In this document: one piece after another, positions 28,575-37,366 of the stretch
How positions within the stretch are numbered: the stretch's first letter is position 1
How the letters are laid out: each line of letters begins with the position of its first letter
Origin: Thermococcus indicus
GTDB lineage: Archaea; Methanobacteriota_B; Thermococci; Thermococcales; Thermococcaceae
NCBI RefSeq assembly: GCF_006274605.1
Contig: NZ_CP040846.1
Coordinates: 248,001 to 312,000, forward strand
Length of the DNA: 64,000 nt
Reading direction: 5' to 3'
Position numbers and translations under genes: made by a program
Notes under the pieces: generated by a model
What the model was told of the DNA's origin: nothing
The model's input: the letters and a program-made list of their open reading frames with translations, nothing else
The model's database searches: none

Positions 28575-30197
28575 ATGAAAAAGGCGGGCGTTTTACTGCT
28601 GTCCCTGTTGCTGCTTTCCACCGCTCACCTTGTCTCCGCCCAATCCGGACTTGTGACCTCCGACGCAATTTCGGTTGTGAGGGGCGACTACTCCGAGGGG
28701 GTACTGACTCTCAGGAGCACCGTTGGATTCACCTATCATGTAGTTAGCTACAGGGGTTTCCTGGTGTTTGATGAGAACATGAACCGTGTTAACGGGTTCA
28801 ATTTCACAATCTCTCCGTCAGTGTTCACCGACTGGCAGGGGGGCGATACCCACACCGTGCGCTATCGGCTGGAGTGCCCGCGCAACGTCTCCCCCGACAA
28901 TTACACACTTCGGCTCAATTTTATTGCATCGACGCAAAACGGCCTCATATATCTTGTTCCGGTTGATGTGGCCCTTACCGTGATGGGCTCTTCCCTAAAG
29001 TTTGGCGACGTCGAGGCCTACGTTCAGGGCAGGCCAGGCTCATCCTATGTTCTGAACGGGGAGACCATAGCTGTTTTTTCCCACGTCACCAACATCGGTC
29101 GCGGGAACGTCTCCGCGGTGGGGCAGGTCTCCCTGGTCAGGGATGGAAAAACCTACTTCTTCGAGAACAGGACGCTGACCTTCGTACCCGGGGACAACCT
29201 CGTCCGGTTTGAGGTGCCCGTCGGATACGACCTTCCCCCCGGGACGTACCGGCTCCACTATCTCCTCATGTACGATGGGGGCACCTACCGGTACTCCAAG
29301 GACTTCCCCGTAAAGTTCGGGGTCACGCTGGTGGGGATGTCCCTGAAATCCGATGAGGTGAAGGTGAACGAGGACAACAGGGCGTACGTGACGGTTCTCT
29401 CCGAGAGGCTCATCGGAATGAACCTGACGGTTGAGGCCTACCGTGACGGGGAGCTGATATCGAGGGCCGTGGAGCCAAAGGAGATTGGAGGGGGTACGAC
29501 GGTTCTCGAAGTTCCCCTCCCAACGAACGTATCGGGCTCCATCACGGCCGTCATAAAACTGACCTTCGGTGAACGCCTGATAGGAGAAGGCAACGTTACC
29601 TACACCGTTTCGGCTCCCCCGGTGCTTGCAAACGTCTCCTACGAGAGGACCGCCAGCGATGAGGTGCTCTTCAAGCTCGCCGTCGAAAACCCTGGGGACG
29701 GGAGTGTGAACGGCGTTCTCACCTACAGGATATCCTCGGACGATGGGGTGCTGTACAAGGACTCCATAGAGGAATCCATACCCCCTGGGACCAGCGAGAT
29801 AACGGTGAAGTTTGAGGTCCCCGTGGGGAAGACCGTCTACTACGAGTTTGCCCTCACCGCGGCGGGGGAGACGAGCACCGCGAAGGGAGAGCTCTACCTG
29901 GAGCCCCCTGCGCCGACGACCACGACCTCGTCCCCCACGCCCACGACCTCCTCCACCGCACCATCAAACACCACTACCATCGGCGGTGGCAGTGGTTCCA
30001 GGGGCCTCTGGATCGGCCTCGTGGCGGTGGCTTTCATCCTCCTGGCGGTGGGTGCCTTCTACTACCTGAACCGCTCGGAAGGAGCCAGAAAGAAGCGCGT
30101 CAGGCCAAAGCCCAGGAGGCGCTCCCCCCTGGGCAGGTTCAAGAGGCCCAAGAAGCCGGAGTTTAAGGAGAACAGGGAGCTTCCAAAGAAGAAGTGA
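28575..30197 (+). CDS. Predicted cell-surface protein with beta-sandwich repeats and C-terminal anchor
   Basis: 540 residues. A signal peptide (MKKAGVLLLSLLLLSTAHLVSA) is followed by a long extracellular beta-rich region with repeated phrases such as DNYTLRLNF and PPGTYRLHYLL typical of Ig-like or CARDB-type sandwiches. A Thr/Pro/Ser stalk (about residues 445-470), a membrane helix and an unusually long basic cytoplasmic tail of about 40 residues rich in K, R and P complete it. Function unknown. ATG 28575 has GGTGAG at 28565-28570; the GTG at 28566 lies in that site. Confidence 0.75.
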   Translation: MKKAGVLLLSLLLLSTAHLVSAQSGLVTSDAISVVRGDYSEGVLTLRSTVGFTYHVVSYRGFLVFDENMNRVNGFNFTISPSVFTDWQGGDTHTVRYRLECPRNVSPDNYTLRLNFIASTQNGLIYLVPVDVALTVMGSSLKFGDVEAYVQGRPGSSYVLNGETIAVFSHVTNIGRGNVSAVGQVSLVRDGKTYFFENRTLTFVPGDNLVRFEVPVGYDLPPGTYRLHYLLMYDGGTYRYSKDFPVKFGVTLVGMSLKSDEVKVNEDNRAYVTVLSERLIGMNLTVEAYRDGELISRAVEPKEIGGGTTVLEVPLPTNVSGSITAVIKLTFGERLIGEGNVTYTVSAPPVLANVSYERTASDEVLFKLAVENPGDGSVNGVLTYRISSDDGVLYKDSIEESIPPGTSEITVKFEVPVGKTVYYEFALTAAGETSTAKGELYLEPPAPTTTTSSPTPTTSSTAPSNTTTIGGGSGSRGLWIGLVAVAFILLAVGAFYYLNRSEGARKKRVRPKPRRRSPLGRFKRPKKPEFKENRELPKKK

Positions 30198-30238
30198 ATA
30201 CCAAACTTTTTTATTCCCCTCTTCTCCATTCCCCTTCA

Positions 30239-30562
30239 GGCGAGGGGGTCGGGGACTCTCGGGGTGCTCCCGAGGAAGTTCCGCCCACCTCACCGGGGCC
30301 GCGGTGCCGCGAGGCACCTCCCGAGAGGGAGGGCAACGGCGCAGAAACGACACGTCCCGGCGGGTATGGGGATGAAAGCGGCGAAGGACCCGGCGACGGG
30401 CTCCGAGCTAACCCGCAGACGACCCGTCGGGGACCGGTGAAACGGCCGTCCCGCGGGGTGCAAGGCCGAGGGAGGGGCGATGAAGTCCCGGTGCGAGCCC
30501 CGTGGTAGGCCGCTCAGTCGAATGTCCCCTTGAGACAGAAGGCGGGCTACGACCCCCTCGCC
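30239..30562 (+). ncRNA. rnpB: RNase P RNA (archaeal type)
   Basis: Catalytic RNA of RNase P, which trims tRNA 5' leaders. The ends pair perfectly: GGCGAGGGGGTCG (30239-30251) with CGACCCCCTCGCC (30550-30562) form helix P1. The universally conserved core is present near both ends: GAGGAAGTTCCGCCCACC close to the 5' end and GACAGAAGGCGGGCTAC at the 3' end. About 324 nt, in the usual archaeal size range. Local GC is far higher than flanking genes, as for hyperthermophile structural RNA. A TATA-like TTTTTTATT near 30207-30215 fits a start at about 30239. A protein partner, Rnp2, is encoded at 60662-61030. Confidence 0.95.
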
Positions 30563-31394
30563 CTAATGTCCAGCAGGGATGCGAGGAGTATCAGGGCCCC
30601 TCCGAGTGCCGTTCTAACCCCTGGAACCTCTCCGAATATCAGAAACGCGTACACCACGCGCTCATTGGGTCTAGATAGCTCAGCAGGGCCGCCTCGTTGA
30701 CCTCCACCTCTTTGAGCCCGTCCATGTAGAGGAACAGCGCCAGAACGGTGTGGACTCCGACGAGGACGAGAACCGCCCACCAGGCCGGCTCCCCAACGCC
30801 TGAAACCGCCATAAACGGGGCGAGCACGAGCGATGCTATCGCGAGCTGGAGGAACGTCAGCGTTTTGCCGTCGATCCCGCGCAGGAATCTCCCGAGATTC
30901 GGTATCAGGGCGTAGAAGAAGGCCGCCGTCAGGGCTAGTAAGATTCCGACGAAGTCTCTGTTGCCCAAATCGATGTTCTGACCGCTCATGATCAGGATAA
31001 GCCCCGTGAATGCGGTGCCTATGAGGAGCCAGCTCTTCAGGCTCAGTCTCTCACCGAGGAAGCGCCACGAGATAACCGTCGCTATTATCGGCGCTATATA
31101 ATAGACGAGAACCGCGTTGGCTATGGTGGTGTAGTTGAACGCCGTGAAGAGGAAAACCCAGTTTAAGGCGAGGGAAACGCCCAGTGCCGGGAGGGGCTTC
31201 CATCTGGCCCTCAGGAGTGGGGGGAGCGATTGGAGCCATTCATTCTTTCCGGCAAGGATGGCGAGGAGCAGGAGGGCGCCGAGGGACACCCTGAAGAAGG
31301 CGACCCCTAGGCCGGATAGGTTTGAGAAGCGTGCGAATATCCCCACGCTGCCCCATATCAGCATCGCCGTGGCGATTTTTATCCTTCCGTTCAC
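30547..31394 (-). pseudogene. EamA/DMT-family transporter, frameshifted near its C-terminus
   Basis: Reading leftwards from GTG 31394, two EamA repeats run intact (MLIWGSVGIFARFSNLSG to EVNEAALLSYLDPMSA), then the frame leaves into WCTRF and stops. Adding one base near 30657-30658 restores VVYAFLIFGEVPGVRTALGG and the normal end at 30547. Total about 282 residues. The GTG overlaps the priS stop by four bases. The restored C-terminus overlaps the 3' end of the RNase P RNA by 13 bases on the opposite strand. A sequence error is as likely as true inactivation. Confidence 0.8.
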
Positions 31395-32431
31395 AGTGCA
31401 TCCCCGTGCTCTTCCAGCCATTCTTCGTAGGCTCCCCTGACCTCCTCCTTCCTGAACCCCGGAACCGCGTCCTCGAAGGGGTTAAACCTTTCGAGCTTTC
31501 TTTCATCCGAGCCGATGTAGGTCGTCACGAGTCCGACCTTCGAGTGCAGGCTCGACGGGAGGCGGAGGATTCTCTTAACATCGACCGTAACGCGGCCGTC
31601 AAAGTAGGCCTTTGAGAACGTGCTCGAGAGGGAAAACAGCCTTGTCAGAGTTTTGTAGCCTATCCCCTGGGGAAACGCGGTTAAGAGCCCCTTCCGCACG
31701 AAGCCCTCGTATATCTCCTCCCTGCTTCCCAGGACCTTCTCAACCTGGCCCTTTTTCAGGCCTATGTTGAATAGGTGGTTCTCGTTGGCCCTCCTTACAA
31801 AGTACCCGAACCTGAGCCGGAAGACCCTGTAATAGCCGGAGGAAAGCATTATCCTCCTGCTCTGGATGTCATCGAAAGTTATCTCCTCCGCGGCACTGAT
31901 GTATGCCAGAACCTTTTCCCTGGCCTTGCCGTCGAGCTTTAACGCCCAGTCGTCCAGAACGCGGATGTGATAGCCCCTGCCGGAATAGATTACGTGGACA
32001 TCCTCGAAGCCAAAGTCCTCCTTGAGAACCACGAGGGTGTCCCTCGCCAGCTCCTTCGCATCCTCGAGGCATATCGGACACACCCGGCCGTGCTCATGGA
32101 GGTGGGAGCACCTCCGCAGGGGCAGGTCCTTGGCGTCTATGTCGAAAACGAGCTCGGCCCCGAGCCAGCCCTCCATCTCCTTGGGCTCCTCGTAGAGGGC
32201 GACGCTGGAATAGACCGCGTAGGGGGCGGTTGTCTTTACGTAGTCCTCCAGGTCGCGGACGTCGAGGAAGACGTTCTTCCTGTCGCTCGGCCCCTCGCCG
32301 GTGTGGTCGAATCCGAACTCCCTGTTCTCGAGGTTTCTGACGATGAAATCGGGCAATCTCTTCGCGCTCCATTCCCGTCTGTAGTAGAGCGCCCTCTCCT
32401 CCTTCGTCATCTCCCTGAGGAGCTCACCCAT
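31391..32431 (-). CDS. priS: DNA primase small (catalytic) subunit PriS
   Basis: Catalytic subunit of the archaeal/eukaryotic primase, 346 residues, matching the p41 size of Pyrococcus. The metal-binding acidic pair lies in ELVFDIDAKDLP, and the zinc knuckle follows (CSHLHEHGRVCPIC). YSGRGYHIRVLDD is the nucleotide-binding region. ATG 32431 is preceded by GGTGAGGAAA; a longer GTG start at 32458 lies further inside priL. It overlaps priL by eight bases, so the two subunits are coupled. Confidence 0.94.
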   Translation of the reverse strand: MGELLREMTKEERALYYRREWSAKRLPDFIVRNLENREFGFDHTGEGPSDRKNVFLDVRDLEDYVKTTAPYAVYSSVALYEEPKEMEGWLGAELVFDIDAKDLPLRRCSHLHEHGRVCPICLEDAKELARDTLVVLKEDFGFEDVHVIYSGRGYHIRVLDDWALKLDGKAREKVLAYISAAEEITFDDIQSRRIMLSSGYYRVFRLRFGYFVRRANENHLFNIGLKKGQVEKVLGSREEIYEGFVRKGLLTAFPQGIGYKTLTRLFSLSSTFSKAYFDGRVTVDVKRILRLPSSLHSKVGLVTTYIGSDERKLERFNPFEDAVPGFRKEEVRGAYEEWLEEHGDAL

Positions 32432-33638
32432 TTTCCTCACCGCCGTCCGTTTCTCCACCCTCGCCTTCTCCCTTCCTTTCGAGGTAGAGCTTCCTGAGGT
32501 AGTAGGTCAGGGGGTTCTTGATGTTCCTGCAGTCCCTGTCCGGCCTGCAGAGCTCCGGCGCGTTGGCCCGTATCTTGGAGCAGTTGGGCGGGAAGTACCA
32601 GGTTGAGTTCCCGCTGTCCTCAAGGGTAGGGCTGTCCGTGAGGCCGAAGCCGAGGTGGTACCAGATGTTCTTTACCTCGTGGGGCTGGTCCTCGAAGAGG
32701 GGCGGTGAACAGCGGTTGCCGGCCTCGATGATCACGGGCAGTATCTCCCTCTCCACAACGCCCAGGTCGCTCACGCAGTCCCTTATCCTCACGTCCCTCC
32801 TGGGGGGATTAGGGCAGAGCCGGGCATAGCTCAGGAAGCTCGTCAGAAGAACGGTTATGGCGTAGTTCCTGAGGCCCGAGGGAACGCCGCCCAGGGCAAT
32901 CTTGACGCACGGCGGGAACAGGTCGAAGCGCAGCGGTTGAGCCTCCGCTGAGCCCATCCTTTCAAGCCTCTCCTTGTAGTGCTCCCGCGCTATTTCGCCG
33001 AGCTTCTCGTAGAGCCGGAGGTAGTAGTCGGGCAGCTCGTCCCTTATCTCGTAGAGCAGGTTCACCGCCCTTTCGAAGTTCCTCTCGAAGGAGCGCTTCC
33101 ACAGCTCAGTGGCCCCCTCCTCCGTAAGGTACGCGTATCCGTTCCGCACGTAGACCTCTTTGAGGGAGCCCTCCCACAGCTCCAGGAACTTTGACAGGTG
33201 TATCCTGTATCCCAGCCGCAGCTTCCTTCTCTCGTCGGGGGACAGCTCCTTGTGGTGGGTTCTCTCGAGTATGGTTCTGTCCCTTTCGGGGATTTCGCCG
33301 CCGGAAACCGCCTCGAGGGGTGTGGAAACCCCCACGAGCGTCCCTCTCTGCAGTATCCTCCGGTGGTATATCCTCAGGTTGGCCTCCCTGACTACCTCCC
33401 TCTCGAGGCCGTAAGGTGAGAAGGCCAGCGCCCCAAGTAGTGCGTAGAACGTGAGCAGATCCCGTATCCCCTCCAGCTCAAGGATGCCCTCGGGTATTTC
33501 CCCGGACTTTATCCAGCTAACCCTCTCGAGGGCGGCATCGATCCCAACGTACGATGGTATTATCATGAGCAGCTCGGTTATTCCACCGAACTCATCTTTA
33601 ACGAGCCGCCTGGCCTCGGGCCCGAATGGATCCAGCAT
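32424..33638 (-). CDS. priL: DNA primase large subunit PriL
   Basis: Regulatory subunit of the primase, 404 residues. The C-terminal Fe-S domain is visible through four cysteines: one in PPCVKIALGGVPSG, one in GNRCSPPLF, and two in FPPNCSKIRANAPELC or CRPDRDCRNIKNPLTYY, which matches the conserved archaeal pattern. GAGGTGAAGCC precedes the ATG (minus strand). It leads the priL-priS-EamA operon. Confidence 0.93.
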   Translation of the reverse strand: MLDPFGPEARRLVKDEFGGITELLMIIPSYVGIDAALERVSWIKSGEIPEGILELEGIRDLLTFYALLGALAFSPYGLEREVVREANLRIYHRRILQRGTLVGVSTPLEAVSGGEIPERDRTILERTHHKELSPDERRKLRLGYRIHLSKFLELWEGSLKEVYVRNGYAYLTEEGATELWKRSFERNFERAVNLLYEIRDELPDYYLRLYEKLGEIAREHYKERLERMGSAEAQPLRFDLFPPCVKIALGGVPSGLRNYAITVLLTSFLSYARLCPNPPRRDVRIRDCVSDLGVVEREILPVIIEAGNRCSPPLFEDQPHEVKNIWYHLGFGLTDSPTLEDSGNSTWYFPPNCSKIRANAPELCRPDRDCRNIKNPLTYYLRKLYLERKGEGEGGETDGGEENG

Positions 33639-33882
33639 GGCTTCACCTCTTCAGGGTATTGGTCTCGATTATTGCCAACGGGCAAAAAAATGTTTTGTTG
33701 GAAAGGTATCCCGTTTCTCAGAGAATCTTTCCCATGAAAGAAAAATCTTGGACTTTATCCCACCAACGGAGGAGTGACGTGGGTGGAATTCCAAAAGTTT
33801 TATATTCTTTTCAATCCAGAAGTTATATTAGAGTGGGTGATCGGGTCAAAGCATTGCCAACTAGCGTTCAAGGGTGATTTAA
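33639..33882. promoter_or_regulatory. Divergent promoter region between priL and the KaiC-like gene
   Basis: AT-rich 244-base gap. On the plus strand TTTATATT (33799-33806) is a good TATA box for the KaiC-like gene, with GGGTGAT (33871-33877) as ribosome-binding site. On the minus strand the priL ribosome-binding site GAGGTGAAG lies next to its start. I see no convincing gene in the gap. Confidence 0.5.
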
Positions 33883-34629
33883 ATGGGGAGATACGTGGTG
33901 GAGAGGGTGAAGAGCGGCATCCCTGGCTTTGATGACTTAATTCAGGGAGGCTTTCCCAAAGGTACTACCGTTCTGGTCACTGGTCCAACAGGTAGTGGGA
34001 AAACGACTTTTGCAGTTCAGTTTGCGTACAAGGGAGCCGAGCTGTATAACGAACCTGCCGTTATCGTTACCCTTGAGGAGAGAGCTCAGGACCTCAGGAA
34101 GGAGATGGCCACCTTCGGGTGGGATCTCGAGAGGCTGGAGCGCGAGAAGAAGATTGCCATCGTCGATGGTGTAAGCGCGGTCGTTGGACTTCCATCGGAG
34201 GAGCAGTACGTGCTTGAGGGCAACCTTAACACGGAGGACTTCCTTCGCTACATCTACCGTGTCGTCAAGGCAATCAATGCCAAAAGGCTTGTGATCGACT
34301 CAATCCCTTCCATCGCCTTCAGACTGCATGACGAGTCCAGGATAAGGGAGGTCCTGCTCCAGCTGAACACTATCCTCCTGGAGATGGGTGTTGCTTCAAT
34401 ACTGACCACCGAGGCTCCCGACCCCGGAAGGGGTAAAATAAGCCGCTACGGTATAGAGGAGTACATTGCAAGGGGTGTTGTCCTTCTCGACTTCGTTGAG
34501 AAAGAGGTCGAGCTGAAGCGCTACCTCCTGATAAGGAAGATGCGCGAAACCAAGCACTCGATGAAGAAGTACCCCTTTGAAATAACCGAGGAGGGTATAG
34601 TGGTCTACCCAAGCGGTGAGGTGTACTAA
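33883..34629 (+). CDS. KaiC-like RecA-superfamily ATPase
   Basis: Single-domain KaiC family protein, 248 residues. It has Walker A (GPTGSGKTT, near residues 32-40), the catalytic Glu pair (VTLEERAQDL), Walker B (RLVIDSIPSI) and the KaiC-type C-terminal IRKMRETKHSMKKYPFEI segment. Archaea encode many such single-domain proteins with regulatory roles that remain undefined, so I do not assign one. It has its own TATA (33799-33806) and is monocistronic as far as can be seen. Confidence 0.88.
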   Translation: MGRYVVERVKSGIPGFDDLIQGGFPKGTTVLVTGPTGSGKTTFAVQFAYKGAELYNEPAVIVTLEERAQDLRKEMATFGWDLERLEREKKIAIVDGVSAVVGLPSEEQYVLEGNLNTEDFLRYIYRVVKAINAKRLVIDSIPSIAFRLHDESRIREVLLQLNTILLEMGVASILTTEAPDPGRGKISRYGIEEYIARGVVLLDFVEKEVELKRYLLIRKMRETKHSMKKYPFEITEEGIVVYPSGEVY

Positions 34630-34694
34630 ACCCCATCTCTCACAGTACTTGAAGTTGGAGTAAGTTTTTTAAGGTCTGGTGGTTACTTTTTATC

Positions 34695-35861
34695 ATGGTT
34701 ACTGACAAAAGACTTGCGCTTGTATTGCTGGTAGGCTCCGCCGTGGTTTTAACTGCGCTGGCGGCCATGGGTGAAAGCCGGGTCGAGTCCAGCGCGTTCG
34801 TTGGCCTCTGCGTATATTCGGAGGAGGGCTTCTCCATCCTGACCAACGGCACGGAGAGCATCGGGGTCTATGCCTCACTCGACGTTGGAATGGTTTACCG
34901 GGTTACTGGAGTCCCGCACAACTCAACCTCAGGTCCACGGGTGAGACCCGAGAGCGTGGAACCCACGGAACCGACGTTCCCCCTTGACTCGGTGACCGGG
35001 GCTTACTGGCCCTCGCGGGGATACTACCTCCTCACACCCTCAAAGATACGGCTTGCGCTCCCGATAGAAGTGGCCAAGGGCGAAATGGTCATCGCCGAGG
35101 GCCTCTGGCACGGCGGGAAGTTCTACCCCATCCGCTACCGGCGGCTTGGTCTCCCCGACGGCCCCGTCGATGGGATGCCCTGGGAAGTGGAGGGAACCGT
35201 CCTCTACTCCGGCAGGCGGATGCTCCTCTGGAACGGCAGCGAGGAGATAGCTGTCTACCCTCCCTACGGCCTGGAGCTTGAGCCGGGCCAGAGAGTCCGG
35301 GTTCTTGGAATCGTCAGGCTTTACTCCAGGGTCTCCCTCTTCGTTGATTCCCGGGAAGACATCCATGTACTCGGAACCGCGGAGAGGAAACCCATCCAGG
35401 GCGCGCGGATAGGTGATACAGCCGTCGGCAACTGCACCGTCCTCGGAACGGGCCGCTCCCTGAAACTCGACTGCGCCGACCTGAGGCTCTACGGTTTCTC
35501 CGCCAGGGTTGGGGATTTGCTCCGCGTCGAGGCCTTGAGGAGGCCCTCCTCACTGCTCTGCCTCAACTGCACGGTGATGATGCCTAGGGAACTGCTTCCG
35601 AACTCCATCTGTAACTTCTCGGAGGGGAGCTTCGCCAGGATAAGTGGAAACGTCTCGTGGGTTAGGGTTTACAGGAGCGGCTTCGGCCTGGCCAACGTGA
35701 CGAGCGGTAACTGCTGGGTGCTCCTCAAGCTGAGGAAGTCCCTGGGAATAAGGCTGGATGAAAACGAAACCGTCACCGCCTACGGCTTTTTCGCGACCTA
35801 TCGGGACATGCCGGCCTTTGAGGTCGAGTCGGGTGATGACGTGTGCTCCGGGAACTGCTGA
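34695..35861 (+). CDS. Predicted secreted or membrane-anchored OB-fold-like repeat protein
   Basis: 388 residues with an N-terminal hydrophobic helix (about 7-25) and an extracellular region of about four beta-barrel-like repeats, each with a pattern like YRVTGVP, VRVLGIVRLY or RVEALRR at the barrel end, resembling OB folds. It has many cysteines in the second half, suggesting disulfides. TATA (TTTTTTAAGG, 34665-34674) sits about 25 bases from the ATG, so the mRNA may be nearly leaderless. The end overlaps the TctA-like gene by 19 bases. Function unknown; joint action with that membrane protein is inference. Confidence 0.7.
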   Translation: MVTDKRLALVLLVGSAVVLTALAAMGESRVESSAFVGLCVYSEEGFSILTNGTESIGVYASLDVGMVYRVTGVPHNSTSGPRVRPESVEPTEPTFPLDSVTGAYWPSRGYYLLTPSKIRLALPIEVAKGEMVIAEGLWHGGKFYPIRYRRLGLPDGPVDGMPWEVEGTVLYSGRRMLLWNGSEEIAVYPPYGLELEPGQRVRVLGIVRLYSRVSLFVDSREDIHVLGTAERKPIQGARIGDTAVGNCTVLGTGRSLKLDCADLRLYGFSARVGDLLRVEALRRPSSLLCLNCTVMMPRELLPNSICNFSEGSFARISGNVSWVRVYRSGFGLANVTSGNCWVLLKLRKSLGIRLDENETVTAYGFFATYRDMPAFEVESGDDVCSGNC

Positions 35862-36973
35862 CCGGCATAGCGGGTGGAACGCTCAGCGGCGTTTCGCCGG
35901 GAATCCACGTCAATACCCTGGCAGCATTTCTTTCGAGCGCCGGGATTCGCGATAACCTCGTCCTCTTCGCCATGGGCCTTACCCATACTTTCCTCGATGT
36001 GATTCCCTCGGCCTTCCTCGGGGTTCCCGACGAGGGGACGGCCCTTGGAATCCTCCCTGCACACAGGCTCGTTCTCAGGGGGCGGGCGATGGAGGTGGTG
36101 AGGCTGGCCCTGTGGGCGAGCTTCCTGGCCGTTCTGATGGCGATTCCCGCGATGCCCCTGTACCTCCATCTCGCGCCGCTGTACCGCCCTGCTGTGGGTC
36201 GCTTCCTCGTTTTTCTGCTCGCGGTTTTTCTGGTGCTGACGGAGCCCGGGCTGAAGAGGTTTTTCGCCCTCCTCGTGTTCTTTCTCTCAGGGATTCTCGG
36301 AATGCTGACCTTCAGACTGGGGCTCTCCCAGCCTTTCTACCACCTCTTCACGGGCCTGTTTGGGGTCCCTGTTATCCTTCTTTCGATCCTGGAAGAGAGG
36401 ACGCGCCCGATAGATGCCGGGGACGGGGAGATTCTCCTGGATAGGGGCCGCTTTCTGGGCTTCTCGGCCCTGGGAACGGCACTGGGCATGGTGGCTTCGC
36501 TGGTTCCGGCCTTCACGGCCTCTCAGGCGGCCCTCCTCGGTTCCTTCCTTTCGAAGGACGAGCGTTCCTTCCTGACCGTCGTGTTCTCCGTGAACACGGC
36601 CAACTTTCTCTTCGCCTTCGCCAATTTCCTCTCAACCGGAAGGAGGAGAAACGGTATCGTGGCGCTGATGTTCCCCTTACCTGGGGAGGCCATGGCCTTC
36701 TATCTCCTGGTGGCCCTCTTCGTTTCGATGGCGGTTCTCCTCTATGGCGAGCTCCTCGCCGCCCTCATACTCCGTCTGCTCAGGTGGGTTCCATACGGGG
36801 CGCTCAACTCCTCTGTCCTCGTGATCCTCGTGGTTCTTTCGTATCTATTTGATGGCGTCACGGGTCTGATTGCTCTCTCAGGGGGCGTGATTATTGGACT
36901 GCTGGCGATGGTGCTTGGAGTCAGAAGGACGAACTGCATGGGGGTGCTGATGCTCCCCATAATAATCGGATAA
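35843..36973 (+). CDS. TctA/DUF112-like multi-pass membrane protein
   Basis: 376 residues with around ten hydrophobic segments. The opening ELLTGIAGGTLSGVSPGIHV resembles the glycine-rich motif of the tripartite tricarboxylate transporter TctA family (archaeal COG1784 group), and a second copy-like segment LGTALGMVASLVPAFTASQAA appears in the second half, consistent with an inverted repeat fold. No TctB or TctC genes are nearby. The GTG start overlaps the upstream gene by 19 bases; coupled translation is likely. Transport substrate unknown. Confidence 0.75.
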   Translation: MLRELLTGIAGGTLSGVSPGIHVNTLAAFLSSAGIRDNLVLFAMGLTHTFLDVIPSAFLGVPDEGTALGILPAHRLVLRGRAMEVVRLALWASFLAVLMAIPAMPLYLHLAPLYRPAVGRFLVFLLAVFLVLTEPGLKRFFALLVFFLSGILGMLTFRLGLSQPFYHLFTGLFGVPVILLSILEERTRPIDAGDGEILLDRGRFLGFSALGTALGMVASLVPAFTASQAALLGSFLSKDERSFLTVVFSVNTANFLFAFANFLSTGRRRNGIVALMFPLPGEAMAFYLLVALFVSMAVLLYGELLAALILRLLRWVPYGALNSSVLVILVVLSYLFDGVTGLIALSGGVIIGLLAMVLGVRRTNCMGVLMLPIIIG

Positions 36974-36987
36974 GAAGGGGAAGAGGT

Positions 36988-37296
36988 TCAGACGGATTTC
37001 TCCTTCAGAATCTTCTGGAGCTCAACGTAGTCGGTTACGATTTTCTTGCCGTCGAGGGTGGTGAAGTATGCCTTCTTGACCTTCACCGTCTTCATTTCAG
37101 TGTACTTCATCTCGGGCGGATCGTAAGAACCAGGTTCGACGACCTCGTCCTCGATGACGTACGTTTCGAGGTCCGGCTGGCCGACGTATTTCCAGACCTC
37201 GTAGAAGACCTCTGGCTCGAGGTGGATTTCGCCGTCAATCTCTATCCAATCCGCCCCGGTTTCCTCAAGAAACTCTTTCACTACCTCGAAGTGCAT
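36988..37296 (-). CDS. Small conserved soluble protein of unknown function
   Basis: 102 residues, acidic, no signal or membrane helix. It opens MHFEVVKEFLEETGADWIEI and ends in a KKIVTDYVELQKILKE helix. I do not recognise a catalytic motif. It looks like a Thermococcales-specific family protein. Its upstream region is shared with the divergent methyltransferase gene. Convergent with the TctA-like gene, 14 bases apart. Confidence 0.72.
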   Translation of the reverse strand: MHFEVVKEFLEETGADWIEIDGEIHLEPEVFYEVWKYVGQPDLETYVIEDEVVEPGSYDPPEMKYTEMKTVKVKKAYFTTLDGKKIVTDYVELQKILKEKSV

Positions 37297-37328
37297 AGAA
37301 TCACCAGCATAGTATAGGACGCTAAGGG

Positions 37329-37336
37329 TTATATAC
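37329..37336 (+). promoter_or_regulatory. TATA box for the RlmI-like methyltransferase
   Basis: TTATATAC is 31-38 bases before ATG 37367, predicting a start near 37359 and a very short leader. The GGTGGTGAGAG ribosome-binding site lies directly before the start codon. Confidence 0.5.
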
Positions 37337-37366
37337 CTATCGCCGAACTTCCACCGGTGGTGAGAG

